Shown one piece after another: positions 8,145-16,950 of a DNA stretch of 64,000 bases. The stretch's first letter is position 1; each line of letters opens with the position of its first letter. The stretch is taken from the NCBI GenBank assembly GCA_031280615.1, contig JAITGO010000020.1, forward strand, positions 1 through 64,000, read 5' to 3'. The DNA comes from Desulfobulbus sp. Its GTDB lineage: Bacteria; Desulfobacterota; Desulfobulbia; Desulfobulbales; Desulfobulbaceae. Under the pieces are notes generated by a model. That model was not told where the DNA came from, made no database searches, and saw nothing but the letters and a program-made list of their open reading frames with translations. The position numbers were made by a program, and so were the translations under genes.

Positions 8145-8926
8145 GGGGTTGTTTCCTTGTCCTGTTCCATTTCGTCGGACATTCTGTCCAGCAAGTCATT
8201 CCAGCGTTTGAGCCGGTCGCTGCCGCCGACCAGCTGTCCCTTGCCGCGTTGTTTCGCCAGCCAAAGTCCCGAACCGTTCATGCTGTAGACCGGCAACAGA
8301 TCGGTTCGCTGCGAAGAGGGCAAAATGGCCTCGACCAGATTGTCGAGAACCAGCGGCTCCGCGCCGGGGGTCGGATAATAGGTTAGAACCATGTGGGCTT
8401 GATTGAGGCGCAGGGCCTTGACGTAGGTCAAGGTCAACCGGTCTTCGGGGATGCCGAGCTTGATCAGGGTAAAAAATTTGGCAATGGCGAAATCTTCGCA
8501 GTCGCCGCCGTTGCTGGCGACGAACTCGATGGGGGTCGCCCAGTAATCGGTTTGCTTCCAGTGGATGGCATCGTCGACGAACTGCATGGTGTTCAGGAAA
8601 CGATTGACCCGTTCCAGCCTGGCCCGATCGCTTCCCTCGATGGTTTGTATCAGGTTTTGCCAGGCGAGCAGACGCGTGCGGGCATCGGTCCCGAACCGCT
8701 GGGCCATCCGGCGCATGGTCTGTTCGCTGATGACAAACGATTCCCTGGTCAGCACCTGCGAGGCCGGCACGGCCGCTAACAGCAGGAGACACCAAACGGC
8801 AGGTTTTTTAAGCAGGGAAAACAATCGCCTACAAAAACTTGGTGCGGGAGAGGGGGAGGATGATCGCCTGGGCATGATGTCAAAATGAGCTGTCACGCAA
8901 GCAATCCATCCCTTGAAAAGGAACAT
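8141..8926 (-). CDS. lapG: LapG-type periplasmic cysteine protease (transglutaminase-like, BTLCP)
   Basis: A 261-residue protein with an N-terminal membrane or signal segment (about 41-58) and a transglutaminase-like protease domain. The catalytic triad is visible: Cys143 in NGGDCEDFA, His178 in NQAHMVL and Asp195 in LVLDNL. The acidic residues flanking the Cys (D-C-E) match the calcium-binding site known in LapG. The enzyme cleaves a double-Ala site near the N-terminus of LapA-type adhesins and releases them when c-di-GMP falls. Its stop overlaps the lapD start by four bases. The start is uncertain: the ATG at 8875 (MPRRSSS) would give a 244-residue protein with a cleaner signal peptide; neither start has a strong ribosome binding site. 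Confidence 0.92.
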   Translation of the reverse strand: MFLFKGWIACVTAHFDIMPRRSSSPSPAPSFCRRLFSLLKKPAVWCLLLLAAVPASQVLTRESFVISEQTMRRMAQRFGTDARTRLLAWQNLIQTIEGSDRARLERVNRFLNTMQFVDDAIHWKQTDYWATPIEFVASNGGDCEDFAIAKFFTLIKLGIPEDRLTLTYVKALRLNQAHMVLTYYPTPGAEPLVLDNLVEAILPSSQRTDLLPVYSMNGSGLWLAKQRGKGQLVGGSDRLKRWNDLLDRMSDEMEQDKETTP

Positions 8927-9043
8927 GCCCGCCCCATCCGAAACGACAGGGCGAGCATGGCGTCATAGCAGCGGAACGGCCGCTCCATTTCTCCCCGGTG
9001 GCATCGGGCATGCCGGCTTGGGGGGGCGGAGGGGCTCCGTCGA

Positions 9044-10516
9044 TCATTCCATGGTCAATGGATTCAGCTTCATCGACGAACGGCCTGTTGCGGAAGCAGC
9101 GGAGACGGCCGTGGCCTCGGTTTCAGCTCGGGCGATTTTCTTCGCAGGTTTTTTGACCGCGCTGGTTTCGGGTTCCGTCGAAAGATTGAATTCCTTGTCC
9201 TTGACCGCGCCTTCCTCGGGCCACTGCAGATCAAGCGAGGGGATCAGCTTGCCGATTCCGTTGAGAATCCGGTATTCGGCATACAGGCCATCATGTTCTG
9301 CCGTAACCAGCTGGCGGGCGGAATCGATACGCTCGGCCTCGGCATCGAGGACATCGAGTAGGGTGCGTTGACCGATATTCCATTGCTTGGTGTAGGCGTT
9401 GGCGGTGCTGGCGGCGAACTGCATGCGCTGCCGGAGATAATTGATTTTCTTTTGGGAGGCCTCATAGGCCTGCCAGGACAACCGAATGGACTCGACCACC
9501 TGGCGGTAGGTGTGATTCTTGATTTCCCGGGCCTCGTTGATCAGATGCGCGGTCTCGCTTTTCCGGGCCTCGTCTCTCCAGCCGTTGAACAGATTGTAGC
9601 GCAGGCGAAGGAAAATGCGCAGATCCTCCCGTTTGTCGCCATCGTAATAATCGCTGAGATAGGTGTCTTCTTCCCAAACCTTGTCCGCTTCCAAGTCGAC
9701 GATCGGCATAAAGGGGCTTTTGGCGACTTCGTCCTGTTTGCGACGGGCTTCAAGGTCGGCCGCCGCCGATTTGAGCTGGGGATGGTTGGCGATGGCAAGC
9801 CGCTCGGCCTCTTCGCGGCTTGCGGGCAGCATGGGCGCGGGGTTGTCCGGACGGGTCAGCTGCAAAGGCGGGTTGCCGATCACCGCGTTGTAGTTGGTTT
9901 GGGCATCGAGCAGCCCCTGTTCGGTGACCACGAGATTGGAGAGGGCCAGGTTGAGACGGCTTTGGATTTGATCCATATCGGCAAGCCGGTCGACCCCCGA
10001 TTCGCTGCGCAGCTTGATTTGGTCGGCGATGCGCTGGTGCAGGGTCAGGTTCTCCTGGGCCAGATCGACAATGGCCTGGCTTTTCAGGACTTCCAGATAC
10101 ACATTCACCGCCTTGAGCGCGGTGCTGTCCGCCGTGCTGCGGACGACGTACGCCTCGGATTCGACCCGGGCCTTTTGCCGGGCCACCTCGTTCATGGTGG
10201 AAAGGCCGGCGAAAATATTCTGGCGCACCCCAATTTTAACCTGCTGGGGACTGAGGTCGTCGTCAAACGGTTTGTCCACGTAGTCTCTGCCGGTTCCAGC
10301 TTCGAAGTTCACGGAGGGAAAATAGTCGGCCTTGGCCTGTCGGACCTCTTCATCCCTGGCCAGCCGGTTGTGGGCCACCGAACGGACATCGGGATTGCTG
10401 GTGATGATTTGGTTGACGGCTTGCTGCAGGGTTTGAGCGTGGCCAGGTTTGTCGGCGATTTGGACGCCTCCAACCAATAACAGCGCGAAGACGGAGCAAT
10501 ACTTTTTGAGTACCAT
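9044..10516 (-). CDS. lapE: TolC-family outer-membrane channel of the T1SS, LapE type
   Basis: A 490-residue outer membrane efflux protein. It has a signal peptide (residues 1-28, ending GHAQ), then two TolC repeats with long helical stretches (SNPDVRSVAHNRLARDEEV and the later matching copy around NHPQLKSAAADLEARRKQ). This is the size and repeat layout of TolC/LapE. The C-terminal 50 residues are a low-complexity Lys/Ala/Glu extension beyond the channel domain. It should complete the LapB-LapC-LapE conduit for the adhesin. It lies 117 bp upstream of lapG in the same orientation, so it may head a lapE-lapG-lapD transcript. Confidence 0.9.
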   Translation of the reverse strand: MVLKKYCSVFALLLVGGVQIADKPGHAQTLQQAVNQIITSNPDVRSVAHNRLARDEEVRQAKADYFPSVNFEAGTGRDYVDKPFDDDLSPQQVKIGVRQNIFAGLSTMNEVARQKARVESEAYVVRSTADSTALKAVNVYLEVLKSQAIVDLAQENLTLHQRIADQIKLRSESGVDRLADMDQIQSRLNLALSNLVVTEQGLLDAQTNYNAVIGNPPLQLTRPDNPAPMLPASREEAERLAIANHPQLKSAAADLEARRKQDEVAKSPFMPIVDLEADKVWEEDTYLSDYYDGDKREDLRIFLRLRYNLFNGWRDEARKSETAHLINEAREIKNHTYRQVVESIRLSWQAYEASQKKINYLRQRMQFAASTANAYTKQWNIGQRTLLDVLDAEAERIDSARQLVTAEHDGLYAEYRILNGIGKLIPSLDLQWPEEGAVKDKEFNLSTEPETSAVKKPAKKIARAETEATAVSAASATGRSSMKLNPLTME

Positions 10517-10649
10517 AACGATTCCTTCAGGCAGTTAAATAAAAACCAATAGACATGACATATTCGTAATTTTCTCTCTATAGCTGATATCGACCGGATA
10601 TGGGAGAAACTTTTTAGAGAATGGTAATTTTTTTTTGGAAAGAAGAATT

Positions 10650-12575
10650 TTATGGCGAGGAAGACGGCTGTTCGGCGTTGATTTCCACCTGGAGGGCCTG
10701 GGCAAGTTCGTGAAGCGAGTAGGGTTTTTTGACAAATTGGTTGATGCCGAGTTCCGTGGCCCGTCTGATGTTCTCGGCATTGGAGTAGCCACTGGTGATG
10801 ATCGCTTTCTGGCCGGGAACGTGGCGCAGGATGCGTTCGTAGGTCTCGCAACCGTTGATGCCGGGGTCCATCATCATGTCGAGCATGACCAGATCCACCG
10901 GGGTGTGTTTGATATATTCGATGGCCTCTTCGCCCGACTGAGCGGTCAGGGGGTGGTAACCAAGTCGAGCGAGCAGGCGGCTGGCGATTTCACGCTGGCT
11001 TTTCTGGTCGTCCACCACCAGAATTTTTTCTCCGTTGCCGTGGTGGAGGCTGAGGACCTGTATGGGTTGGACCGGCCGGGGGGTATTGAATTTATCGGTT
11101 GGAAAATACATGAAAAAGAGAGATCCCTTGTCGCTGCTTGCCACATCGAGGAAACCGCCATGGTCGTGGACCGTGTTCCAAACCACCGCCAAGCCGAGAC
11201 CGGTGCCGCTGCGGCCCATCACCTTTTTGCTGTAGAAGGGGCTGAAGATTTGCGAGATGTCCTGGGGAGAGATGCCGGGTCCGTCGTCCTCCACCGAAAT
11301 CATGACATAATCGCCCGGTTCAATGGGCTCGTATCCGAGGTAAGGGGAGGTGAAGCGGACATTCTTGGTGGAGACGGTGATCTGCCCTTTGCCCTGGATC
11401 GCTTCGGCGGCGTTGTTCATCAGGTTCATGATCGATTTGGCCAGGTGGATGGCCGAGCAGTTGATGCTGTGGAGCTTGCCCTCCAGGTAGGGGGTGATTT
11501 GCACCTCGGGAAACCGCTGGTACAGCTCTTTGAGCTCCACCGACTTCAGGTAATCGGCGATGATGTCGTTCGCATTGTGCGCTTCTTTTTTGCAGGTGGC
11601 ACCGCGGGCCACGGTCAGCAGGTCGTTGACCACCGCCGCCGCCCGCTTGCCGGCCTCGCGGATCATTAGCAGCTCTTCCCGGTATTGAAAGGTGTCGCCC
11701 AGGTCCATGAGCAGCAGTTCCGGGTAGGTGATGATGCCGGCCATGATATTGTTGAGGTCGTGAGCAACGGAACTGGCCATCAGGCCCAGCGACTCCATGC
11801 GTTTGGCATCGGCGAGCTTTTCCATCAGCGCGATTTTTTGCTGCATGGCGATTTCACTGTCGGTGACGTCACGGATGGCGGCCACCTGCACCTGTCGGCC
11901 CTGGTAATCGATGTGTTTGACCCTGAACTCGACGGGAAAAGTGGCGCCGTCCTTGCGTATGCCTCGAGCTTCGAACGGCCCGATGGGATCGGATTCGGCC
12001 GGGGCGTTCATCAGGCGGATGGTGTTGCGGTCCAGAAGAAGATCGAAGATTTGTCTGCCTAGCAACTCGCTTTCCTGGTAGCCGAACATCTTGCACAGTT
12101 GGTTGTTGGCCAGCAGCAACTCGCCCCGGTCGTAGATGATGATGCCTTCCCAGGTAGCCTGGGCCAGCTGGCGGAACCGCTTTTCACTGTTGCGCAGATC
12201 CCGTTGAAGTTGCTTGTGCTGGATGGAACGGGCGATGGTGCGGATGAGGCTGTCCGGCGGACAGGGTTTGCGGAGAAAGTCGTAGACACCCAACCGCAGG
12301 GATTCCACGGCATTGTCGATGGTGGCGTTGCCGGTGAGGATGATAATGGCGGTGTCCGGATGGTCCGTGGCGATGAGGGCGGCGATGTGGTTGCCGCTCA
12401 TGTCCGGCAGGTCCATGTCCACCAGGGCCGCCGCGTAGGTGCCGCGTTGCAGCTGTCGAAGCGCATCCTGACCCGAGTGCGCGATGTTAACCCGATACCC
12501 TTCGGCCTTCAGCAGAATGGCGAGGCTGTTGCAAAGATGTACTTCATCGTCGACAACGAGGAGAGAAAGTGGCAT
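10650..12575 (-). CDS. Hybrid histidine kinase: receiver-PAS-HisKA-HATPase-receiver
   Basis: A 641-residue soluble signalling protein. It has an N-terminal receiver (1-120, phospho-acceptor Asp53 in LVDMDLPDMSG), a PAS domain with PAC motif (about 140-255), a HisKA dimerisation helix with phospho-His in SSVAHDLNNIM, an HATPase domain (N-box MNNAAEAI, G1 DDGPGIS, G2 GTGLGL), and a second receiver (about 520-635, VMLDMMMD). No transmembrane segment is present, so it probably reads an upstream kinase through receiver 1 and a PAS ligand. It could signal to an unlinked output or to its own terminal receiver. It has no partner regulator with a DNA-binding domain nearby. Its link to the Lap locus upstream is only positional. 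Confidence 0.88.
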   Translation of the reverse strand: MPLSLLVVDDEVHLCNSLAILLKAEGYRVNIAHSGQDALRQLQRGTYAAALVDMDLPDMSGNHIAALIATDHPDTAIIILTGNATIDNAVESLRLGVYDFLRKPCPPDSLIRTIARSIQHKQLQRDLRNSEKRFRQLAQATWEGIIIYDRGELLLANNQLCKMFGYQESELLGRQIFDLLLDRNTIRLMNAPAESDPIGPFEARGIRKDGATFPVEFRVKHIDYQGRQVQVAAIRDVTDSEIAMQQKIALMEKLADAKRMESLGLMASSVAHDLNNIMAGIITYPELLLMDLGDTFQYREELLMIREAGKRAAAVVNDLLTVARGATCKKEAHNANDIIADYLKSVELKELYQRFPEVQITPYLEGKLHSINCSAIHLAKSIMNLMNNAAEAIQGKGQITVSTKNVRFTSPYLGYEPIEPGDYVMISVEDDGPGISPQDISQIFSPFYSKKVMGRSGTGLGLAVVWNTVHDHGGFLDVASSDKGSLFFMYFPTDKFNTPRPVQPIQVLSLHHGNGEKILVVDDQKSQREIASRLLARLGYHPLTAQSGEEAIEYIKHTPVDLVMLDMMMDPGINGCETYERILRHVPGQKAIITSGYSNAENIRRATELGINQFVKKPYSLHELAQALQVEINAEQPSSSP

Positions 12576-12714
12576 CGGATAGAGTGCTTTTTTCGCTGAC
12601 GTTTATAGGTATTATGCAAAAAAAAACAGGCGGTTGAAGGCGTAGCGCCATTCAAGCGCGTTTACTGGCAAAAGTCCACTGGAAAATGGTATTTTCCCAA
12701 TGGAGACAAGGTTT

Positions 12715-14844
12715 TCAGGCTGGCAGAGCCAGCGTGAAGACGGTCTGGCCGGGTTGCGACCGGTGGCTGATGGCACCGCCGAGCCGGTTGGCCAGTTTGC
12801 GGACGATGGCCAGGCCGAGTCCGCCATGGTTGCCGCCCTTGGTCGAGGTGCCGGCCATGAACAGGGTCGCGTCGATGCCGGGATCGATGCCGGGACCGCT
12901 GTCCATCACGGATATCAGTACAGAGCCATCGTTTTCGACCGCTGTCCGGACAACGATCTGTCCCTGTCCGTCCACGGCATCCACGGCATTGCCGAGCAGA
13001 TTTTGCAGGATCTGGCTGAGGCAGTGGCGATCGGTTACAATCGCCAGAGGCTGGGGCCAGGGCGCGTAGGTGAAATCGATTCGGCCCTTGGCTGCGGCGG
13101 CGAGCTGGAACAACCGCAGCGTTTCCTCGATCAGCCGGTGTACATCCAGCGGTTCCGGCCGGATTTCGTCCTGCTCCTGGGCCAGGTTTTCCAACCCCAG
13201 GGTAATGCGGCCAAGGCGTTCCAGTTCGTTATCGAGGATGGCCAATTCTTCGCCAACGGGCTCGCCCTGCGCGCTTTTCCTGCTGAGGATATGCAGATAG
13301 TTGCGCATGGTGGCCAAGGGGTTGTTGATTTCGTGGGCGATCTTCCTGGCGGCCATGGTCGCGGCTTGCATCCGTTCGGCGGCAATCCGTTCGGCCTGGA
13401 TTGCGCGTGCCCGCTCCATGTACATGCAGATGGCCGCATGGTTGGCCAGGAGCCTGAACGAGGTCCATTGGCCGTTGAAGTGGCCGAAGGCCCTGGCAGA
13501 CAGGCCGATGAGCAGCAGCCCCAGCGTCTCCTGGCGGTACATCATGGGGATGAGCACCATGCCCTCGGTTCCGAACAGATGCAGCAGTTGGGTGTCGAGC
13601 AGGCTGAGAGCGGGTTTGTTCGCGCCTTTTGTTCCGAAGGAATGGAGCAATTGACCGGTGTGGGCAGCTTTGCCGGGCAGACTGTGGGCATATCGCTGCA
13701 GGGAAAAAGCCAGCCCTTCCAAGGTGCGGGCCAATTTGTTGCTGGGCGAGGTCATGGCGCGTAACTCGCCGCTGTTTTGGTCCAAAATCATGATCAGGCA
13801 TGTCTCTTCATTGAAGAGGATGCGCAGGCCCTGCTCCACCACGGCCACCATCTGGGCGGTGTCCTCCGTTCTGCTCAGATTGTCGAGCAGGCCGCTCATC
13901 TGGGCGATTTCCCGGGTGCGGTTGATCAGGCCGATTGACGTCTCCTTGTGGTTTTCCTGGCTTTCCGGCTCCTGGTCGTGGGAATTTTTGACGCTGCGCG
14001 GAATGTGGATGCCGAACTGGCCGGCCAGTTCCTCGACCTGCTCGTCCACTCCTTGGTACAGTTCGGCAACCTGGTCGCCGGACAATCCGAAGAGGCGCTC
14101 GGCCGCATCCAGGCAAATCTGGTCACCGGCGCTGCCATGGCTCAACTGGTCGGCAAGGTAGGCAATCCTGGTCAGCGGCAGGGCCTGTTCGACCTGGTCG
14201 ATGGGATGGTGATGATAGCGAATGGCATCCGCGAGCAGGGGCGGCAGGCTCCACTGTTCGCAAAGCCAGGCTCCTGCCGAGCAATGGTTGACCTGGAATT
14301 TTTCCTCCTCCAGGAAGGCCAGCCGTCCGTTGTGGCACCGGATTCCCTTTAACAGGAGTGGGGCGTATTTGCCGGGAAAAGCCATCCAAAGCAATAGTTT
14401 ACCGATATCATGCAGCAGGCCGGCCAGGTAGGCCTCCGAGGCTTCCGGGTAACCGGTGGCAACGGCGATATTGCGGGCCAAGAGGGCGTTGACAAGGCTG
14501 TGGTGCCAGAAGCGGTCGACCGAAAGCAGGCCATTGCTCTCCACCCGGCGAAATACCTGTTGCACGGACAGGCTGATCGCCAGGTTACGGATCGCGTCGC
14601 CACCGAGATACACCACTGCCTGCTCGAGATTGATGAAAGGGCGGCGGGCACCGATAAAAGCGGAATTGACCAATTGCAGCAGCTTTGCACTAATGGCCGC
14701 GTCTTTATCGATGACGTGGGCAATGTCATGAAGATCAATCTCTGCTTCATGGCATTGATCGATCAACTGGACCAGGATCTGCGGCATGCTCGGTAAATTG
14801 CCGGAGATCCTGAGTGTATTGAAAACAGAGTCCACAGGGGCCAT
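12715..14844 (-). CDS. HDOD-GAF-histidine kinase sensor protein
   Basis: A 709-residue cytoplasmic protein: HDOD domain (about 12-210, with the degenerate HD-like motif LLHDIGKLLLW), a linker, a GAF-like domain (about 310-450), then HisKA with ARKIAHEINNPLATMRN as the phospho-His segment and an HATPase domain (NAVDAVDGQG, DSGPGID, GGLGLAI). HDOD domains are non-enzymatic relatives of HD phosphohydrolases that serve in signalling scaffolds. Joining one to a kinase is known but not common. It precedes the hybrid kinase on the same strand with a 139-bp gap. No receiver or output domain is present, so its target is unknown. Confidence 0.87.
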   Translation of the reverse strand: MAPVDSVFNTLRISGNLPSMPQILVQLIDQCHEAEIDLHDIAHVIDKDAAISAKLLQLVNSAFIGARRPFINLEQAVVYLGGDAIRNLAISLSVQQVFRRVESNGLLSVDRFWHHSLVNALLARNIAVATGYPEASEAYLAGLLHDIGKLLLWMAFPGKYAPLLLKGIRCHNGRLAFLEEEKFQVNHCSAGAWLCEQWSLPPLLADAIRYHHHPIDQVEQALPLTRIAYLADQLSHGSAGDQICLDAAERLFGLSGDQVAELYQGVDEQVEELAGQFGIHIPRSVKNSHDQEPESQENHKETSIGLINRTREIAQMSGLLDNLSRTEDTAQMVAVVEQGLRILFNEETCLIMILDQNSGELRAMTSPSNKLARTLEGLAFSLQRYAHSLPGKAAHTGQLLHSFGTKGANKPALSLLDTQLLHLFGTEGMVLIPMMYRQETLGLLLIGLSARAFGHFNGQWTSFRLLANHAAICMYMERARAIQAERIAAERMQAATMAARKIAHEINNPLATMRNYLHILSRKSAQGEPVGEELAILDNELERLGRITLGLENLAQEQDEIRPEPLDVHRLIEETLRLFQLAAAAKGRIDFTYAPWPQPLAIVTDRHCLSQILQNLLGNAVDAVDGQGQIVVRTAVENDGSVLISVMDSGPGIDPGIDATLFMAGTSTKGGNHGGLGLAIVRKLANRLGGAISHRSQPGQTVFTLALPA

Positions 14845-15213
14845 GAGTAGATATGATGAGTTGGTAAAGGCAACTCTTGTAGGATAGGGATAGTATTTTG
14901 TATAGCAGAGCGCCGGGGAAAAATCCAGCCGTTGCGGCAGAATGAATCGTTATTTTTTCATTAGTTGTTTTCCGGGCGATTCGTCCGCATCGGCTTGAAT
15001 CGTTTTTCTCTGTAGAGATTATGATGTAACTTGCCATTTTTTTGTTGTTTTGATGGTGTGGGCGACTGCCATGCTCCTTGGAGCGACGATGCGATCACAA
15101 TTCGCTTGCCCCTGGCGACCGCTTCCGGTAGGAAGAGGCGTAACGACACTTACTGGGACTGCTCCGGGCCGCCATTCTGCGACCGGATCTCCGGGATAGC
15201 AAAGAGGTGGACA
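14845..15213. other. Divergent intergenic region between the HDOD kinase and mtnA
   Basis: 369 bp between divergent start codons. The mtnA-side reading frame stays open back to 15031, but the conserved MtnA sequence begins at 15214, so I treat the upstream part as leader. A GC-rich stretch at about 15056-15200 could fold. I compared it by eye with SAM-I, SAH and ZTP riboswitch consensus sequences and found no convincing match. No confident promoter was identified. Confidence 0.5.
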
Positions 15214-16311
15214 GTGCAGGTCAACGGGCAGGCGTATCGTTCAATTTGGCTGGCAGCGGACGGCATGGGAGTGGAAATCATCGACCAGACCCAATTGCCG
15301 TTCCGTTTTCAGGTGCTGCGGCTCGATCGGCTGGAAGACGCCGCCGAAGCGATCAGCCGGATGCTGGTGCGCGGCGCTCCGCTGATCGGTGCCACCGCCG
15401 CCTACGGCCTGTGTTTGGGCTTGCGCCGGGCGGCCGATTCGCAGGCATTGGCAGAGATGGCGAACCGGTTGATCGGCTGTCGTCCGACGGCCGTCAATCT
15501 GCGCTGGGCAGTGGAGCGGATGCTGCGCTGCCTGCTGCCCTTGCCCGCAGAGCAGCGGCTGGCTGCGGCATATCGCGAAGCCGGGCGGATTTGCGAGGAG
15601 GATGTGGCCACCAACCAGGCCATCGGCCGCCATGGCCTCGCCCTGATCAAAAAACGATGGCATGAAAAGCAGGCGCAGGGACCGGTCAACATTCTCACCC
15701 ATTGCAATGCCGGCTGGCTGGCTACCGTCGATTGGGGTACGGCCCTGGCCCCGGTCTATGCGGCTGCGGCCGAAGGCATTCCGGTCCACGTCTGGGTGGA
15801 TGAAACCCGCCCCCGCAACCAGGGCGCCAGCCTGACCGCCTGGGAGTTGGTGGCCGCGGGCATTCCCCATCATTTACTGGCCGACAATGCCGGCGGGCAT
15901 CTCATGCAGCACGGCCAGGTCGATCTCTGCATCGTCGGCACCGACCGGACCACGGCCAGTGGCGATGTCTGCAACAAAATCGGCACCTATTTGAAGGCCC
16001 TGGCCGCTCGCGATAACGATGTGCCCTTTTATGTGGCCCTGCCGGGATCGACCGTGGATTGGACGGTGCACGACGGGGTGGCAGAAATTCCCATTGAGGA
16101 GCGCGGCGCGGAAGAGGTCCTGCGGGTGCAGGGAGAGGACGAGAACAAAACAGTGCGGACCGTGGCCATCGCGCCGGCCGCTACCCCTGCGGTCAACCCG
16201 GCCTTCGACGTTACTCCGGCCCGGCTGGTGACCGGCTTGATCACCGAGCGCGGCGTTTGCCCGGCAAGTCGCGACGGGTTGCGCAGCCTTTACCCGGAGC
16301 AGGGCCAATGA
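15214..16311 (+). CDS. mtnA: S-methyl-5-thioribose-1-phosphate isomerase
   Basis: Interconverts methylthioribose-1-phosphate and methylthioribulose-1-phosphate in salvage of the methylthioadenosine left by SAM-dependent reactions. The product is 365 residues, the family's usual length, from the GTG at 15214 with AGAGG six bases upstream. Key features are RGAPLIGATAAYGL (about 53-66), catalytic Cys164 in LTHCNAGWLAT, and catalytic Asp244 in VGTDRTTASGDVCNKIGT, the pair used in the Bacillus enzyme. The long open frame before 15214 shows no homology. It overlaps the following aldolase gene by four bases (ATGA). No mtnB/C/D genes of the universal methionine salvage route follow, which affects how the pathway should be read. 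Confidence 0.93.
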   Translation: MQVNGQAYRSIWLAADGMGVEIIDQTQLPFRFQVLRLDRLEDAAEAISRMLVRGAPLIGATAAYGLCLGLRRAADSQALAEMANRLIGCRPTAVNLRWAVERMLRCLLPLPAEQRLAAAYREAGRICEEDVATNQAIGRHGLALIKKRWHEKQAQGPVNILTHCNAGWLATVDWGTALAPVYAAAAEGIPVHVWVDETRPRNQGASLTAWELVAAGIPHHLLADNAGGHLMQHGQVDLCIVGTDRTTASGDVCNKIGTYLKALAARDNDVPFYVALPGSTVDWTVHDGVAEIPIEERGAEEVLRVQGEDENKTVRTVAIAPAATPAVNPAFDVTPARLVTGLITERGVCPASRDGLRSLYPEQGQ

Positions 16312-16940
16312 TCGGGGCGGCGGTGCGGGAGTTGGTGCTGGCCACTGCCCGGGCCATGAACAGCCACGGCTTGAACCAGGGGGCTTCGGGCAATGTCAGC
16401 GCCCGCGATGGCAAGGGGTTCTGGATCACGCCGTCGGCCCTGCCCTACGACCAATGCACCCCCGAAGACATGGTCTGGCTGGATTGGGCCGGCCAGGTGA
16501 AGGGGCGGCGCAAGCCTTCGTCCGAATGGCGGATGCACGCCGACATCTACCGCGCCTACCCTCAGGCCGGGGCTATCCTGCACGCCCATAGCCCCTATTG
16601 CACGACCCTGGCCTGCCTGGAGCGTCCCATCCCGGCCTTCCACTACATGGTGGCCATGGCCGGCGGCGATTCGATCCGCTGCGCTTCCTATGCCACCTTC
16701 GGCACCCAGGCCCTGTCCGACACGGTGATCGAGGCGTTGCGCGACCGGTCCGCGGCCCTTCTGGCCCATCATGGCATGATCTGCTACGGTGCCGACCTTG
16801 AGCGTGTCCTGGCTCTGGCCATCGAGGTGGAGACGCTGGCGCGGATCTATCTCCAGGCCCTGGCCGTGTCCGAACCGCCGGTGCTGCCGGTCGGGGAAAT
16901 GGCCGAAATTCTGCGCCGGTTCAAGGACTACAGGCCGTGA
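16308..16940 (+). CDS. FucA-like class II aldolase, probable methylthioribulose-1-phosphate aldolase (Ald2 type)
   Basis: A 210-residue zinc aldolase of the class II/adducin family. With the ATG at 16308 the catalytic set falls at exactly the residue numbers of E. coli fuculose-1-phosphate aldolase: Glu73 (SSEWRMH), His92 and His94 (LHAHSPYC), and His155 (LAHHGM). The segment FHYMVAMAGGDSIRCASYATFGT is also very FucA-like. Coupling to mtnA makes fuculose phosphate an unlikely substrate. In Rhodospirillum and some E. coli, a similar aldolase (Ald2) cleaves methylthioribulose-1-phosphate to DHAP and methylthioacetaldehyde (DHAP shunt). MtnB dehydratase belongs to the same superfamily and is the main alternative, but the FucA-like signature favours aldolase. 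Substrate is inferred. Confidence 0.85.
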   Translation: MIGAAVRELVLATARAMNSHGLNQGASGNVSARDGKGFWITPSALPYDQCTPEDMVWLDWAGQVKGRRKPSSEWRMHADIYRAYPQAGAILHAHSPYCTTLACLERPIPAFHYMVAMAGGDSIRCASYATFGTQALSDTVIEALRDRSAALLAHHGMICYGADLERVLALAIEVETLARIYLQALAVSEPPVLPVGEMAEILRRFKDYRP

Positions 16941-16950
16941 GCCACCCCTT

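Noticed and set aside
12614..12656. Terminator of the HDOD kinase gene
   Set aside because: TTGAA-GGCG/CGCC-TTCAA can pair on the minus strand, but the T tract begins seven bases after the stem, so termination is doubtful.
15056..15200. SAM-I, SAH or ZTP riboswitch upstream of mtnA
   Set aside because: Scattered short matches only; core motifs of these families are not all present in order.
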